The notes beneath the pieces were generated by a model. It saw only the letters and a list, made by a program, of their open reading frames with translations, had not been told where the DNA came from and ran no database searches. From NCBI RefSeq assembly GCF_001484765.1, contig NZ_LLXO01000021.1, forward strand, positions 1 to 64,000: 64,000 nucleotides of DNA. The letters are read 5' to 3'. Made by a program: the position numbers and the translations under genes. This DNA is from Entomohabitans teleogrylli (GTDB lineage: Bacteria; Pseudomonadota; Gammaproteobacteria; Enterobacterales; Enterobacteriaceae). Of this stretch, positions 9,336 through 19,672 are shown piece by piece (the stretch's first letter is position 1; each line of letters opens with the position of its first letter).

Positions 9336-9620
9336 TTAAGAAAACTGAAGAATATCCTGCAGTAAAGACTGCGCGATTTTATCGCTATCGCCTGGCAGTT
9401 CGCCGGCCGCGATGGCGGCTTTAATGGCGGCAATGCGTCCGGGATTGATATCCTGCGCATGCTCGTTATCTATTTGCCGGGTCAGCGTACTGAGCTGCAC
9501 CCGGGTTGCGCACGGTGAATGACCGAACGGCGCGAAGGATGAGGCGCTGTTTTTACTGCCCAGGGCCACATCATGCTGAGCATGGCCGGGCGTTACCGGG
9601 GTGATGCGATCTATGCTCAT
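9336..9620 (-). CDS. flgM: FlgM, anti-sigma-28 factor
   Basis: A 94-residue protein starting MSIDRITPVTP like E. coli FlgM. The first half is low-complexity and predicted disordered, as in the family. The C-terminal half (DINPGRIAAIKAAIAAGELPG, then KIAQSLLQDIL) is the FliA-binding region. FlgM holds FliA inactive until the hook-basal body is finished, then leaves through the export gate. A near-consensus sigma-28 promoter directly upstream gives the expected negative feedback, while read-through from flgA gives early expression. Confidence 0.95.
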   Translation of the reverse strand: MSIDRITPVTPGHAQHDVALGSKNSASSFAPFGHSPCATRVQLSTLTRQIDNEHAQDINPGRIAAIKAAIAAGELPGDSDKIAQSLLQDILQFS

Positions 9621-9665
9621 AAATCATCCTCGCCGTCAATCGTTCATCATGGTGTCTGTAACTCT

Positions 9666-9692
9666 ATATCGGCGTAATTAGGATAAACTAAA
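9666..9692 (-). promoter_or_regulatory. Sigma-28 promoter of flgMN
   Basis: On the minus strand: TTTAGTTT (9692-9685), 11-bp spacer, GCCGATAT (9673-9666). The -10 matches the FliA consensus at 7 of 8 positions and the -35 at 6 of 8. The -35 box ends one base from the flgA stop codon, so the promoter fills the flgA-flgM gap and drives flgM autoregulation. Confidence 0.9.
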
Positions 9693-9693
9693 G

Positions 9694-10371
9694 TCACCGG
9701 GCAAGATAAATCGTCGCTTTGCCGGCGGAGACGGCTTTCCCGGTGACAATTTGCCCGGAGCGGGTCCGGATACGCAGAGTTTGATCTAAGGCGGCGTTAT
9801 CCAGTGCGGTACCGGTGGTGCGGATAGTAAATCCCTCTCCGGTCGCCAGTAGCTCAATATGATCCCCGGTTCTGACCTTCCAGCGTTGCCGTAGCTGGCT
9901 CTCCACCAGCGGCTGACCGGGCGAGAGTACGCGTGTGGCGATGCGCCCGACAATGTCCGCTTTATTCAGCGCCAGCTCAGCCGGCAGGCTATCCATCACG
10001 CCCTGCTGCGGCTGTAAATCTTGCGCCTGAATGGCTTCCCCGGCGCGGATCGTGCGATTCGGCGTCCACCACTTCCCGTGGGCATTGATCCGTACCTGAA
10101 TGAACCGACGCTGTGCGCCGCACCGGGCGATAACGCTGCGATTACCCGCCAGACGTTTATCACTGCCGCTCAGGGATAAAGTGGGATTATCGCACAGCCC
10201 GGCCAGCTGTTTTTCAGGGGTCAGTAGCGTAACACTGCGCGTGATGCCTGATGTCTGGTCGCGGTTAAACAGGCTGCTGATTTGCGCCAGTAGCGGCGTT
10301 TCGCCGGCCCTGGCGCCATGGCTGACCATTAGCGCGACGGCACAGAGCACTAAACGATTACGGTACCACAT
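9694..10371 (-). CDS. flgA: FlgA, P-ring assembly chaperone
   Basis: A periplasmic protein that helps FlgI assemble into the P ring. I chose the ATG at 10371 (MWYRNRLVLCAVALMVSHGARA) because AGAGG lies 5 bases upstream and it gives a Sec signal peptide cleaved near residue 21. An in-frame upstream ATG at 10413 would bury the signal. The 225-residue product has the SAF-domain C-terminal half (VLSPGQPLVESQLRQRWKV and a VKTG-like turn, then NAALDQTLRIRTRSGQIV). It is divergent from flgB and heads flgAMN, as in E. coli and Salmonella. Confidence 0.92.
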   Translation of the reverse strand: MWYRNRLVLCAVALMVSHGARAGETPLLAQISSLFNRDQTSGITRSVTLLTPEKQLAGLCDNPTLSLSGSDKRLAGNRSVIARCGAQRRFIQVRINAHGKWWTPNRTIRAGEAIQAQDLQPQQGVMDSLPAELALNKADIVGRIATRVLSPGQPLVESQLRQRWKVRTGDHIELLATGEGFTIRTTGTALDNAALDQTLRIRTRSGQIVTGKAVSAGKATIYLAR

Positions 10372-10651
10372 GAATACCTCTGCCTTATTTCGCAGGCGAT
10401 CTCCGGCCGGCATGAAATTACGCTTCAGGACGAGTACAGGCCAGGGATTATATATTAATGCGCTATTTGGCTAAGCGGTAAAATGCCATCGGTTTTGTCG
10501 CCATATTGATGGTATTAATTCGCGGTGATTTCCTGATATGGGCGAGTAAGCCAAAAGCGGTTACTTTTGTTCTATTTTCAGGTTATCGGATTCGTCCGAC
10601 GCTATTTATTATGTCAATGTGGTTTTTAATTAAAAAAGAGGCGCCAGGCGG
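10372..10651. promoter_or_regulatory. Divergent flgA-flgB promoter region
   Basis: A 280-bp, relatively AT-rich gap between the divergent flgA and flgB operons. By family knowledge it should hold FlhD4C2-activated class 2 promoters for both. I could not fix a FlhDC box by eye, so only the region is annotated. The flgB ribosome site is the AGAGG-type stretch about 15 bases before its ATG. Confidence 0.5.
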
Positions 10652-11065
10652 ATGCTCGATAAGCTTGAACAATCACTTCAGTTCCAGCAACAGGCATTGG
10701 GTCTGTTGAACCGACGGCAAAATATTTTAGCGTCGAATATCGCCAATGCGGATACTCCAGGCTACCAGGCCAGGGATATTGATTTCGCGGCGCAGCTGAA
10801 AAAAACGCTGGCGAAACAGCCGCCTGTTCAGCACGCGGTGCATCTGACGATGACCTCCGGGAAGCATATTGCGGGGCGTGCGGCGGTGGTGAATAATCAT
10901 CCGTTGCTGTATCGCATTCCCGATCAGCCGAGCGCAGACGGTAATACGGTCGATATGGATCGTGAACGCGTCAGTTTCGTAGATAACAATATTAAATATC
11001 AAACCAGCTTAACCATGCTCGGCGCACAGATTAAGGGCATGATGAGCGTTATCAGTCAGGGTTAA
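10652..11065 (+). CDS. flgB: FlgB, proximal rod protein
   Basis: A 137-residue axial protein of the periplasmic rod next to the MS ring. It starts [18 protein letters not shown] and carries the flagellar rod signature [18 protein letters not shown] (about residues 26-43). It ends in the hydrophobic helical heptads shared by axial proteins. It has no Sec signal and is exported by the flagellar type III gate. First gene of the flgBCDEFGHIJ operon; 8 bases separate it from flgC. Confidence 0.97.
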   Translation: MLDKLEQSLQFQQQALGLLNRRQNILASNIANADTPGYQARDIDFAAQLKKTLAKQPPVQHAVHLTMTSGKHIAGRAAVVNNHPLLYRIPDQPSADGNTVDMDRERVSFVDNNIKYQTSLTMLGAQIKGMMSVISQG

Positions 11066-11073
11066 TTATTATT

Positions 11074-11478
11074 ATGTCGCTATTTAGCATATTAGATATT
11101 TCTGGCTCCGCAATGGCGGCGCAATCCCAGAGGCTGAATGTCAGCGCCAGTAATATGGCCAATGCCGACAGCGCTGTTGGTCCCGACGGTAATCCTTATC
11201 GCGCTCGCCAGGTCATATTTCAGGTTAATAGCGCCCCCGGGCAGTCGACCGGCGGCGTACGGGTGAGCGAAGTGGTGGAGAGCAGCGCGCCGGATCGCCT
11301 GGTGTACCAGCCGGGTAATCCGCTGGCGGATGCCCAGGGCTATGTACGGATGCCCAACGTCGATGTGGTCGGCGAAATGGTGAATACCATCTCCGCTTCC
11401 CGCAGTTACCAGGCGAATGTGGAAGTGATGAACAGCGCCAAAGCGCTGATGCTGAAAACACTGACGCTGGGTCAATAA
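11074..11478 (+). CDS. flgC: FlgC, proximal rod protein
   Basis: A 134-residue rod protein. The N-terminal axial signature [16 protein letters not shown] and the C-terminal helix ([24 protein letters not shown]) are those of the FlgC/FlgE/FlgG superfamily. Same length as the E. coli protein. It lies 11 bases before flgD and shares the flgB promoter. Confidence 0.97.
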   Translation: MSLFSILDISGSAMAAQSQRLNVSASNMANADSAVGPDGNPYRARQVIFQVNSAPGQSTGGVRVSEVVESSAPDRLVYQPGNPLADAQGYVRMPNVDVVGEMVNTISASRSYQANVEVMNSAKALMLKTLTLGQ

Positions 11479-11489
11479 GGGAGAACGTT

Positions 11490-12167
11490 ATGGCCGTTTC
11501 ACCCATCATCAATGAGAGCAATATCGCCGCCCGCCAGCGTGGCGCCATGGGGGATAGCGTTGAGGATCTGATGAATAACTTCATGACCCTCCTCGTCGCC
11601 CAGATGCAGAATCAGGACCCCACCAATCCAATGGATAACAACCAGCTTACTTCGCAACTGACGCAGTTTCAGACGGCGGCGGGAGTACAGCAACTGAATT
11701 CGACGGTCAATACCGTCGGTATGCTGGTGACCAGTATGCAGCAGATGAACGCCACGCAGTGGATTGGCCGCAGCGTATTGCTGGAAGGGGATACCACCGT
11801 CTCTAACGCCGAAGGCGGCAACCAGACGATGGCATTTTCAGCCAGCGGCGATGCTGACGTGGTCAATGTCATCCTGACCGATGCCCAGGGCAACGCCTGG
11901 ACTGCCGAACTGAAACCAGTGAAGGCCGGCGTCCAGCAATTCACGCTGGACAGTCTGGATAACTTCCAGCCCAGCGACCCGCGCACCATCGAAAACGGCG
12001 TGTTCAGCGTGTCGTACAGCGCCGCCAGCGCCGATGGCAGCACGCCGGAAATCGTGGCGCTGAAAAAAGCGCAGGTTCAGGGCGTCTCCTACACCCCAAC
12101 GGGGGCGGTGCTGGAACTGGGCCTGCAGGGCAATGCCACTCTCGGCGAGATTTATCTTGTTGAGTAA
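11490..12167 (+). CDS. flgD: FlgD, hook cap (hook scaffolding) protein
   Basis: A 225-residue cap that sits at the growing hook tip and is discarded when the hook is complete. The conserved N-terminal motif NFMTLLVAQMQNQDPTNPMD (about residues 30-49) is the family signature, followed by Tudor-like and Fn3-like domains with a terminal GEIYLVE. GGAG lies 6 bases before the ATG. It precedes flgE by 44 bases. Confidence 0.96.
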   Translation: MAVSPIINESNIAARQRGAMGDSVEDLMNNFMTLLVAQMQNQDPTNPMDNNQLTSQLTQFQTAAGVQQLNSTVNTVGMLVTSMQQMNATQWIGRSVLLEGDTTVSNAEGGNQTMAFSASGDADVVNVILTDAQGNAWTAELKPVKAGVQQFTLDSLDNFQPSDPRTIENGVFSVSYSAASADGSTPEIVALKKAQVQGVSYTPTGAVLELGLQGNATLGEIYLVE

Positions 12168-12211
12168 TCAGATTATCAGCCAATTCACATTCTGCGTCAG
12201 GAAGAAGAGAT

Positions 12212-13438
12212 ATGAGCTTTTCACAAGGACTTAGCGGTCTTAACTCGGCGTCAAAAGCGCTGGATGTCGTCGGTAATAATATTGCCAATTCCCAGACGGT
12301 AGGTTTCAAATCGGGGGCGATTGCCTTTGCCGATGTCTTTGCCGGGTCACAGATTGGGATGGGGGTCCAGGTCGCCGGCGTGAATCAAAACTTTAGCGAC
12401 GGGGTGCTCGGCCAGGGCAACAGTAATCTGGACATGGGCATTTCCGGCAACGGTTTTTTCCGACTGGTGAATGAAGCGGGCAGTGTGTTTTATAGCCGCA
12501 ACGGCCAGTTTAAAAACGATCACAATGGCTACATCATTAATAACCAGGGGATGTACCTCACCGGTTACCAGGCGACGGGGACACCGCCGACTATTCAGGC
12601 CGGGGCGGCCGTCGGGCCTATCCGGATCCCGACCGGGCAGATGCCGGCCAATGCCTCCACCAGCGGTTTTATGAAGGGGAATCTTGATTCGGGAACCGCT
12701 ATCGTCGACACCGGGGCCAGGCCCTTCGACCCGGCAGATCCGCAAAGCTATAGCTCAGTAAGCCAGATGAACGCTTACGACAGCCTCGGTAATAAACACA
12801 CCATCAATGTGTACTACGTGAAAACCGCTGATAACCAGTGGACGGCGTACTCCAGCGATACCACATCGCCGTTGCTGAACGCCGGCGGTGAGCCGCAGTA
12901 CGCCGCGACGCAAATCGCCTTTAACGCATCCGGCCAGTTAACCACTAATCCAGCGCAACTGGCGGTACGCAGCGCCGGCTACAACGGCGCCGATGCGCTG
13001 GATTTTATGCTGAATCTGGACGGTATGACGCAGCAGGCCAGCGATACCGCGATGGACAGCCCGGGGACTAACGGTTATGCGCCGGGGTTGATGAACGGTT
13101 ATGTGGTGGGCGATAACGGCCAGGTGATTGCCTCCTACAGCAACGGCGAGAAGCAGATTCTCGGCCAGGTGGTGCTGGCGAATTTTACTAATCCAGGGGG
13201 CCTGGCGTCGGAAGGGAATAACTGCTGGTCGGAAACCCCGCAGTCCGGTCAGCCGGTTACCGGTATTTCCGGCACCGGTAACCTCGGCACGCTCTACGGG
13301 AACCGGCTGGAAGCGTCGAATGTGGATCTCAGCCAGGAGATGGTCAACATGATTGTCTACCAGCGCAACTACCAGTCCAACTCGCAGACCATCCGCACTC
13401 AGTCTGAAATCCTTCAGACCCTCGTCAATCTCGGTTAA
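12212..13438 (+). CDS. flgE: FlgE, hook protein
   Basis: The 408-residue subunit of the flexible hook. It begins MSFSQGLSGLNSASKALDVV, with the axial signature NNIANSQTVGFKSG; the middle domains are variable and the C-terminal helix ends ILQTLVNLG. Length is close to the E. coli protein (about 400). It lies between the cap gene flgD and the distal rod genes, as usual. Confidence 0.97.
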   Translation: MSFSQGLSGLNSASKALDVVGNNIANSQTVGFKSGAIAFADVFAGSQIGMGVQVAGVNQNFSDGVLGQGNSNLDMGISGNGFFRLVNEAGSVFYSRNGQFKNDHNGYIINNQGMYLTGYQATGTPPTIQAGAAVGPIRIPTGQMPANASTSGFMKGNLDSGTAIVDTGARPFDPADPQSYSSVSQMNAYDSLGNKHTINVYYVKTADNQWTAYSSDTTSPLLNAGGEPQYAATQIAFNASGQLTTNPAQLAVRSAGYNGADALDFMLNLDGMTQQASDTAMDSPGTNGYAPGLMNGYVVGDNGQVIASYSNGEKQILGQVVLANFTNPGGLASEGNNCWSETPQSGQPVTGISGTGNLGTLYGNRLEASNVDLSQEMVNMIVYQRNYQSNSQTIRTQSEILQTLVNLG

Positions 13439-13449
13439 CGGCGGGAATT

Positions 13450-14202
13450 ATGGATCGCGCAATTTATACCGCTATGGGGGCCGCCAGTGCGGCCCTTCAC
13501 CGCCAGGCTGTTACCTCCAACAATCTGGCCAATGCCGCGACTCACGGGTTTCGCGCCCAACTGGCGGCGCATCGCGCTGTGCCGGTACAGGGCCCGACTC
13601 TGCCGACGCGCGCGCTGGTGGCCGAATCCACCCCCTGGCACGACGACAGCATGGGGCCGGTCAATTACACCGGGCGCAACCTCGATGTCGCGCTGCCGCA
13701 AAACGGCTGGCTGGCGGTGGCGCTGGCCGATGGCAGCGAAGCCTATACCCGCAGCGGCAATATTGACGTGGACAGCGAGGGTCAGTTGCGGGTACGCGGA
13801 TTCGCCCTGCTGGGCGACGGCGGGCCGATTGCGGTGCCGCCGCAGTCGGAAATTACCGTCGCCGCGGACGGCACGCTGTCCGCGCTGGGCGCCGGGGACG
13901 ATCCCAGCGCTCTGGCGCAGGTCGGGCGTATCAAACTGGCGCACGCCGCGATATCGGCGATGCGTCAGGGGGATGACGGTTTGTTTCACGCCATCGCTGA
14001 GGCCAATGACGGCCAGACCATCCTGCCCGCCGATCCGCAACTGAAATTGATCCCTGGCGCGCTGGAAGGCAGCAATGTCAGTCCGGTGAAAGCCATGGTG
14101 GATATGGTCGCTACCGCGCGCAGTTTTGAGATGCAGATGAAAGTGATCGGCACCGTGGATGAGAACGCCCGGTCCGCCAATCAGTTACTTACTATCAGCT
14201 AA
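13450..14202 (+). CDS. flgF: FlgF, rod protein
   Basis: A 250-residue component of the rod between the proximal part and FlgG. It starts [19 protein letters not shown], with the motif [15 protein letters not shown], and ends in a typical axial C-terminal helix ([17 protein letters not shown]). 11 bases separate it from flgE and 14 from flgG. Confidence 0.96.
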   Translation: MDRAIYTAMGAASAALHRQAVTSNNLANAATHGFRAQLAAHRAVPVQGPTLPTRALVAESTPWHDDSMGPVNYTGRNLDVALPQNGWLAVALADGSEAYTRSGNIDVDSEGQLRVRGFALLGDGGPIAVPPQSEITVAADGTLSALGAGDDPSALAQVGRIKLAHAAISAMRQGDDGLFHAIAEANDGQTILPADPQLKLIPGALEGSNVSPVKAMVDMVATARSFEMQMKVIGTVDENARSANQLLTIS

Positions 14203-14216
14203 CCGGTCAGGAGATA

Positions 14217-15005
14217 TTGTTCATGATCCGCTCTTTATGGATTGCCAAAACGGGCCTCGAAGCTCAGCAAACCAACATGGATGTCATTTCCAACAACCTG
14301 GCGAACGTGGGAACCAACGGTTTTAAACGCCAGCGCGCGGTGTTCGAAGATTTGCTCTATCAGACGCTGCGCCAGCCGGGAGCGCAGTCTTCGGAGCAGA
14401 CCACGATTCCTTCCGGGCTGCAACTGGGAACCGGGGTGCGCCCGGTCGCCACTGAACGCATCCACAGCCAGGGAAGCCTGACGCAAACCAACAACAGTAA
14501 AGATATTGCGATTCAGGGGCGCGGTTTTTTCCAGGTGCAACTGCCGGATGGCAGCACGGCGTGGACCCGCGATGGCTCTTTCCAGTTTGATCAGAACGGC
14601 CAACTGGTGACCTCCAGCGGTTACCTTATCCAGCCGGCGATCACTATCCCGCAGGATGCCAATACCCTGACCGTGGGCGGCGACGGGACCGTCAGCGTGA
14701 CGATTGTCGGCCAGACGGCGCCACAGCAGATAGGCCAGTTAACCCTGGCGACGTTTATCAATGATTCCGGGCTGGAAAGCATTGGCGAGAATCTTTATCT
14801 CGAGACCCAGGCTTCCGGCGCGCCCAATGAATCGACGCCGGGGTTGAACGGCGCGGGCAGGCTTAATCAGGGGTTTATCGAAACCTCGAATGTCAATGTC
14901 GCTGAGGAGCTGGTGAACATGATCCAGACCCAGCGCGCCTATGAGATCAACAGTAAAGCCGTGTCGACATCCGATCAGATGTTACAGCGCTTGATGCAAC
15001 TTTAA
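14217..15005 (+). CDS. flgG: FlgG, distal rod protein
   Basis: A 262-residue distal rod subunit. The N-terminal signature is [19 protein letters not shown] and the C-terminal helix ends [13 protein letters not shown]...QMLQRLMQL. Very well conserved and the same size as in enterobacterial relatives. The ATG at 14217 lies 1 codon before a second possible ATG (MFMIRSL or MIRSL), which is the form used in E. coli. Confidence 0.96.
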   Translation: MFMIRSLWIAKTGLEAQQTNMDVISNNLANVGTNGFKRQRAVFEDLLYQTLRQPGAQSSEQTTIPSGLQLGTGVRPVATERIHSQGSLTQTNNSKDIAIQGRGFFQVQLPDGSTAWTRDGSFQFDQNGQLVTSSGYLIQPAITIPQDANTLTVGGDGTVSVTIVGQTAPQQIGQLTLATFINDSGLESIGENLYLETQASGAPNESTPGLNGAGRLNQGFIETSNVNVAEELVNMIQTQRAYEINSKAVSTSDQMLQRLMQL

Positions 15006-15074
15006 TCGCCGCCCTGAAAGCGGTCCGGTCATTTCTCCGGAGGTTTTCAGGGTAGCCACATCCCGGTAACTGCT

Positions 15075-15794
15075 ATGAGAAATCGCGTCTGTCGCGCTCT
15101 TCGCCTTCCGCGCCTGAGCCTGTTTGTGCCGATGGTGCTGGCTGTGAATCTGTCCGGCTGCGCCTACGTGACGCAAAAGCCGCTGGTGACTGGCGAGACC
15201 AGCGCCAGCCCGATGCCGGCGGCCCCTGCGGCGGCGAACGGGTCTATTTTTCAGGCCGGTCAGGCGATGAATTATGGTTATCAGCCGCTATTTGAAGACC
15301 GGCGTCCGCGCAATGTCGGCGATACCCTGACCATCGTGCTGCAGGAAAACGTTAGCGCCAGTAAAAGCTCCTCGGCGAATGCCAGCCGCGCCGGCAGCGC
15401 CGGGCTGGATTTTAAAACCACGCCGCGCCTGCTGGACGGCCTGTTCGGCAATGAACGGGCGAATGTCGCGGTCAGCGGGGATAGCGGTTTTAACGGTAAA
15501 GGCGGCGCCGCGGCGCAGAATACTTTCAGCGGCACCATTACCGTGACGGTGCGCCAGGTACTGGAGAACGGCAACCTGAGCGTCATTGGCGAAAAGCAGA
15601 TCGCCATCAACCAGGGTACCGAATTTATTCGTTTTTCCGGCGTGGTGAATCCCCGCACCATCAGCGGCAGTAACACGGTGATATCCACCCAGGTTGCCGA
15701 TGCGCGCATTGAATATGTCGGCAACGGTTATATCAATGAAGCGCAGCGGATGGGCTGGCTACAGCGCCTGTTTCTCAACGTTTCACCTTTCTAG
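15075..15794 (+). CDS. flgH: FlgH, L-ring lipoprotein
   Basis: The 239-residue outer-membrane L-ring subunit. The N-terminus has a lipoprotein signal with lipobox LSGC (Cys near residue 29). The mature part holds the highly conserved [20 protein letters not shown] block (here [19 protein letters not shown]) and the end [18 protein letters not shown]. Its stop shares bases with a possible GTG start of flgI, showing tight coupling. Confidence 0.97.
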   Translation: MRNRVCRALRLPRLSLFVPMVLAVNLSGCAYVTQKPLVTGETSASPMPAAPAAANGSIFQAGQAMNYGYQPLFEDRRPRNVGDTLTIVLQENVSASKSSSANASRAGSAGLDFKTTPRLLDGLFGNERANVAVSGDSGFNGKGGAAAQNTFSGTITVTVRQVLENGNLSVIGEKQIAINQGTEFIRFSGVVNPRTISGSNTVISTQVADARIEYVGNGYINEAQRMGWLQRLFLNVSPF

Positions 15795-15805
15795 TGAACG
15801 GACTA

Positions 15806-16927
15806 ATGAAAAATTCTTGCCTGATACTCTGTCTGAACCTGCTGTGCGCCGGGATGGGCGCGTTGCTGCCATCGCCGGCGACCGCGGAGCGGATTCGCGA
15901 TTTGACCACTATTCAGGGGGTACGCAGCAATGCGCTGATGGGCTATGGGCTGGTGGTGGGGCTGGATGGCACCGGCGACCAGACCATGCAAACCCCTTTT
16001 ACGACCCAGAGCCTGAATAACATGCTCTCGCAACTGGGGATCACGGTGCCGCCCGGCACCAATATGCAGCTTAAAAACGTCGCGGCGGTGATGGTGACCG
16101 CCGAACTGCCGCCGTTTGCCCGCGCCGGGGAAAAAATCGATGTGGTGGTCTCCTCAATGGGCAACGCCAAAAGCCTGCGCGGCGGTACGCTGCTGATGAC
16201 GCCGCTCAAAGGGGTCGATAACCAAATTTATGCCCTGGCGCAGGGCAATCTGCTGGTGTCCGGCGCCGGCGCCCGGAGCGGCGGCAATAGCACCCAGAGT
16301 AACCAGCTTAACGGCGGGCGTATCAGCGGCGGCGCCACGGTAGAGCGCGAGGTGCCGATGAGCTTCGGGGATCAGCACGTGGTGCGCCTGCAGCTTAATG
16401 ACGGGGATTTTGCCCTGGCGCAGCAAATCAGCGATGAGATTAACCGGCGCTTTGGCGGCGGGATCGCGGTAGCGGAAGATGCCCGGGTGATAAAACTGTT
16501 CGCGCCGACCGACAGCGCCGCCCGGGTGCGTTTCCTGGGCGAAGTACAGAATATGCCGCTGCAGGTTGGGCCGATGGAGGCGCGGGTGATTGTCAATTCC
16601 CGAACCGGCTCGGTGGTGATGAATCGTCATGTCTCCCTGACTGCCTGTGCGGTCGCTCAGGGGTCGCTAACCGTGGAGGTGGCGCAAACCAGCCAGGTCA
16701 GCCAGCCGGATACGCCGTTTGGCGGCGGCCAGACGGTGGTCACTCAGGAGACCCAGGTCGCGGTGCGCGAGCAGGGCGGTTCGCTACAAAAGGTGAATAC
16801 CAGCGCCGACCTTAACAGCGTGATACGGGCGCTCAACACCTTAGGCGCCACGCCTGGGGAACTGATGTCGATTCTGCAGTCGATGAAAAGCGCCGGCTGT
16901 CTGCGCGCGAAGCTGGAGGCCAATTGA
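15806..16927 (+). CDS. flgI: FlgI, P-ring protein
   Basis: The 373-residue periplasmic P-ring subunit, exported by Sec. I chose the ATG at 15806 ([15 protein letters not shown]), which gives a normal signal peptide cleaved before [15 protein letters not shown]. An in-frame GTG at 15794 overlapping the flgH stop is possible. Conserved blocks are [14 protein letters not shown] and [13 protein letters not shown]. Two cysteines near the C-terminal half are kept as in E. coli and may form the stabilising disulfide of the family. Confidence 0.95.
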   Translation: MKNSCLILCLNLLCAGMGALLPSPATAERIRDLTTIQGVRSNALMGYGLVVGLDGTGDQTMQTPFTTQSLNNMLSQLGITVPPGTNMQLKNVAAVMVTAELPPFARAGEKIDVVVSSMGNAKSLRGGTLLMTPLKGVDNQIYALAQGNLLVSGAGARSGGNSTQSNQLNGGRISGGATVEREVPMSFGDQHVVRLQLNDGDFALAQQISDEINRRFGGGIAVAEDARVIKLFAPTDSAARVRFLGEVQNMPLQVGPMEARVIVNSRTGSVVMNRHVSLTACAVAQGSLTVEVAQTSQVSQPDTPFGGGQTVVTQETQVAVREQGGSLQKVNTSADLNSVIRALNTLGATPGELMSILQSMKSAGCLRAKLEAN

Positions 16928-17862
16928 TGACCCGTATGACGCCAGGTAAGGCGGCGGCGTTTGATGTCCGGGCGCTGGACGCCCTGCGTCGCACCGCCAG
17001 AGAGACCCCCCGGGAGGGGATCCGCGCCGTCGCTGAACAAATGGAAGGCCTGTTTGTTCAGATGATGCTCAAAAGTATGCGTGAAGCCTCCGTGAAAGGC
17101 GGGCTGTTTAACAGCCAGCAGACCGGGATGTTTACGGCGATGTACGATCAGCAGATTTCCCAGGATATTGCCGCTCAGGGCCGGCTGGGTTTTGCCGAAT
17201 TGATTACCCGGCAGATGGGGGGGGAGGAAGCGGCAGCGCCGGACAGCGCGCGAGCGCTGACGGAGGGAGGGCTGGCGCAGCGGGTGGCGTCGCGCTATGC
17301 GCCCGTCGTCCGCGAGGCGGCGCAGGAGAGCGGCGCGAGGCGCGTCGTCAGCGCGCGCGCCGGCAGCAAAGGATTTATCGCCCGGATGATGGGACCGGCA
17401 ATCGCCGCTGCGAAAAAAAGCGGCGTGCCGCATCAGTTGATTATTGCCCAGGCGGCGCTGGAATCCGGGTGGGGAAACCGGGAGATCCTGACCCGCGACG
17501 GCAGGCCCAGCCATAACTTATTCGGCATCAAGGCCACGCCGGGCTGGAAAGGCGCGACCACGGAGATAACGACCACCGAATATATCGACGGGCGGGCGCA
17601 AAAAGTGAAAGCGGCGTTTCGGGTCTATGGTTCTTATTCCGAAGCGCTGGCCGACTACGCCGCGCTGATCGCCGGCAATCCGCGCTACCAGCGGGTTAAG
17701 GAATCCACCACGCCGGAGGCCGCGGCCCACGCGCTGCAGTCCGGGGGCTATGCCACCGACCCTCACTATGCAAAAAAACTGATCTCGGTGATGCAACAAA
17801 TTAAAGGAAATGTTAACCAGGCATTAAATGCCTACAAAAACGATCTTTCTTCATTATTTTAA
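16927..17862 (+). CDS. flgJ: FlgJ, rod cap and peptidoglycan hydrolase
   Basis: A 311-residue two-domain protein. The N-terminal part (VAEQMEGLFVQMMLKSMREA) caps the growing rod. The C-terminal part, from about residue 150, is a glucosaminidase of the muramidase-like family with the catalytic Glu in AALESGWG and the conserved YATDPHYA end. It cuts a hole in the wall for the rod. The ATG at 16927 overlaps the flgI stop; an in-frame TTG one codon upstream is less likely. Last gene before the class 3 flgK promoter. Confidence 0.96.
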   Translation: MTRMTPGKAAAFDVRALDALRRTARETPREGIRAVAEQMEGLFVQMMLKSMREASVKGGLFNSQQTGMFTAMYDQQISQDIAAQGRLGFAELITRQMGGEEAAAPDSARALTEGGLAQRVASRYAPVVREAAQESGARRVVSARAGSKGFIARMMGPAIAAAKKSGVPHQLIIAQAALESGWGNREILTRDGRPSHNLFGIKATPGWKGATTEITTTEYIDGRAQKVKAAFRVYGSYSEALADYAALIAGNPRYQRVKESTTPEAAAHALQSGGYATDPHYAKKLISVMQQIKGNVNQALNAYKNDLSSLF

Positions 17863-17873
17863 CCGGCTGGCGT

Positions 17874-17900
17874 TTTAGTTAATGGCGCTTGAGCCGATTA
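17874..17900 (+). promoter_or_regulatory. Sigma-28 promoter of flgKL
   Basis: TTTAGTTA (17874-17881), 11-bp spacer, GCCGATTA (17893-17900). The -10 differs from the FliA consensus at one position. It begins 11 bases past the flgJ stop and lies about 78 bp before the flgK start, so flgKL is transcribed late in addition to read-through from flgB. Confidence 0.85.
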
Positions 17901-17977
17901 ATAACTGAAGAGGGGCCTTTTCCGTTGCGGGATAAGCGGCTTAATCCTGTCGATACTGAAACAGAGCGTTGGATATT

Positions 17978-19621
17978 ATGAATCTTATGTACCTGGCCCA
18001 GAGCGGCCTCAGCTCCGCGCAGTCGGCGCTGAATGTTGTCGGTAACAACCTGAGCAACGCCATGACGCCGGGCTACAGTCGCCAGAGCATTATGCTGGGT
18101 GAAGCCGGGGGAAAAGCGACCGGGATTGGCTTCTTCGGTTACGGCGTGCAGATTAACGGCGTTCAGCGCGCCTATGATGGTTTTATCAATAATCAGGTTC
18201 GCGGCGCGGCCGGTGAATATCAGGCGCTGGCCGGACGCTATGAGCAACTCAGCCAAATCGATAATATGCTGGGCGATGATACCGTTAATCTTTCGGTTTC
18301 TATGAATAACATCTTCTCCGCCGTGGAAAAAATGAGCAGCGATCCGGTGAATCAGGCCGCTCGCCAGGAGACGTTATCCCAGCTTCGGGCTACCGCTTAT
18401 CAATACCAGAGCAGTAGCAAATCGCTCAACGGGCTGGAAAAAAACACCAACACCCAGATAACCCAAAGCGTGGATGACATTAATGCCAGCGCCGAACAGC
18501 TGGCGAAACTGAATCAGCAAATCAGTAAAATCCATGCCCAAACCGGTACCGTGCCCCTTGACCTGCTCGACCATCGCGATCGGATGCTGGACACGTTAAA
18601 CGGCCAGATTGGCGTGCGGGTCATCGAAAACCCGACTACCGGCTGTGTCGATGTGACCATGGCCAACGGCCTGCCGCTGGTCAACGGCGATCGCGCCTGG
18701 TCGCTGGAGGCCGCGCCATCTCCGGAAAACCCGAATAAAATCGTGGTCAGTTACGTGGATGCCTCCGGCAACGCCCTGGCGCTGGATGAACAAAAAGTGA
18801 CTACCGGCAAGCTGGGCGGGCTGTTCAAATTCCGCAATCAGGATCTGGAAGACGCCCGCAACCAACTGAATATGCTGGCCCTGCAAATGGCTAATCGCTT
18901 CAATGAGGTCAACGAAGCCGGCTACGATTTGCAGGGAAATCCCGGCGGCCCGCTGTTTACCTTCGGCGAACCGCAGGCGCTGGTCAATGGCAATAATGCC
19001 GGCGACGCAACGCTGGCGGTGAGCTACAGCGATATTTCCCGGGTGCAGGCGCAGGACTACATCATTACCTTTAAAGGCCCGGAAAAGAGCGACTGGCAGG
19101 TGAGCCGCCGCGATGGCAGCGAGGTCCCCACCACCACGGGGCCGGATGGCGAGTTAATGTTTGAAGGCATGGCCTTCAAACCGCAGGGAACCCCACGGCC
19201 GAATGACAGTTTTATGCTCAATCCGGTTGCCGGGGTGGCGGACAATCTCAGCGTGGCGATTAGCGATGGTAGCCAGATAGCGGCTTCCTCTTCCGCGGAT
19301 GCGGATGAGGAAAGCAACAATGAGAATATTAAAAAGCTGATCGCCATTAAAGATGAGGCGCTGCTGGGGAAAGCCACTCTGACCGAGGCCTATGCCAGTC
19401 TGGTCAGTTCGGTGGGAAGCGCGATGACGGCGCTGAAGGCCAATGCCACCACCAGCGCAAAGGCGCTGGAAGCCGTGCGTTATCAGCAGCAGGCGGTATC
19501 CGGCGTGGATATCAATGAAGAGTACATCAACCTGCAGATGTTCTCGCAGTATTACCAGGCGAATGCCCAGGTTTTACAAACCGCCACCACGCTGTTTGAC
19601 ACCATTTTAAGTATCCGTTAA
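17978..19621 (+). CDS. flgK: FlgK, hook-filament junction protein 1
   Basis: A 547-residue protein joining hook to filament, the same length as E. coli FlgK with the ATG at 17978. TTGGA lies 5-9 bases upstream; a TTG at 17969 is the alternative. The N-terminus has the axial motif NVVGNNLSNAMTPGYSRQ and the C-terminus SGVDINEEYINLQMFSQYYQ. The central domain is diverged. It is exported with the help of FlgN. Confidence 0.95.
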   Translation: MNLMYLAQSGLSSAQSALNVVGNNLSNAMTPGYSRQSIMLGEAGGKATGIGFFGYGVQINGVQRAYDGFINNQVRGAAGEYQALAGRYEQLSQIDNMLGDDTVNLSVSMNNIFSAVEKMSSDPVNQAARQETLSQLRATAYQYQSSSKSLNGLEKNTNTQITQSVDDINASAEQLAKLNQQISKIHAQTGTVPLDLLDHRDRMLDTLNGQIGVRVIENPTTGCVDVTMANGLPLVNGDRAWSLEAAPSPENPNKIVVSYVDASGNALALDEQKVTTGKLGGLFKFRNQDLEDARNQLNMLALQMANRFNEVNEAGYDLQGNPGGPLFTFGEPQALVNGNNAGDATLAVSYSDISRVQAQDYIITFKGPEKSDWQVSRRDGSEVPTTTGPDGELMFEGMAFKPQGTPRPNDSFMLNPVAGVADNLSVAISDGSQIAASSSADADEESNNENIKKLIAIKDEALLGKATLTEAYASLVSSVGSAMTALKANATTSAKALEAVRYQQQAVSGVDINEEYINLQMFSQYYQANAQVLQTATTLFDTILSIR

Positions 19622-19672
19622 TGCTGCCGCGCTGCTCAGGGGCGCGCAGGTAACAACAGGAAGGAGTGGGCG

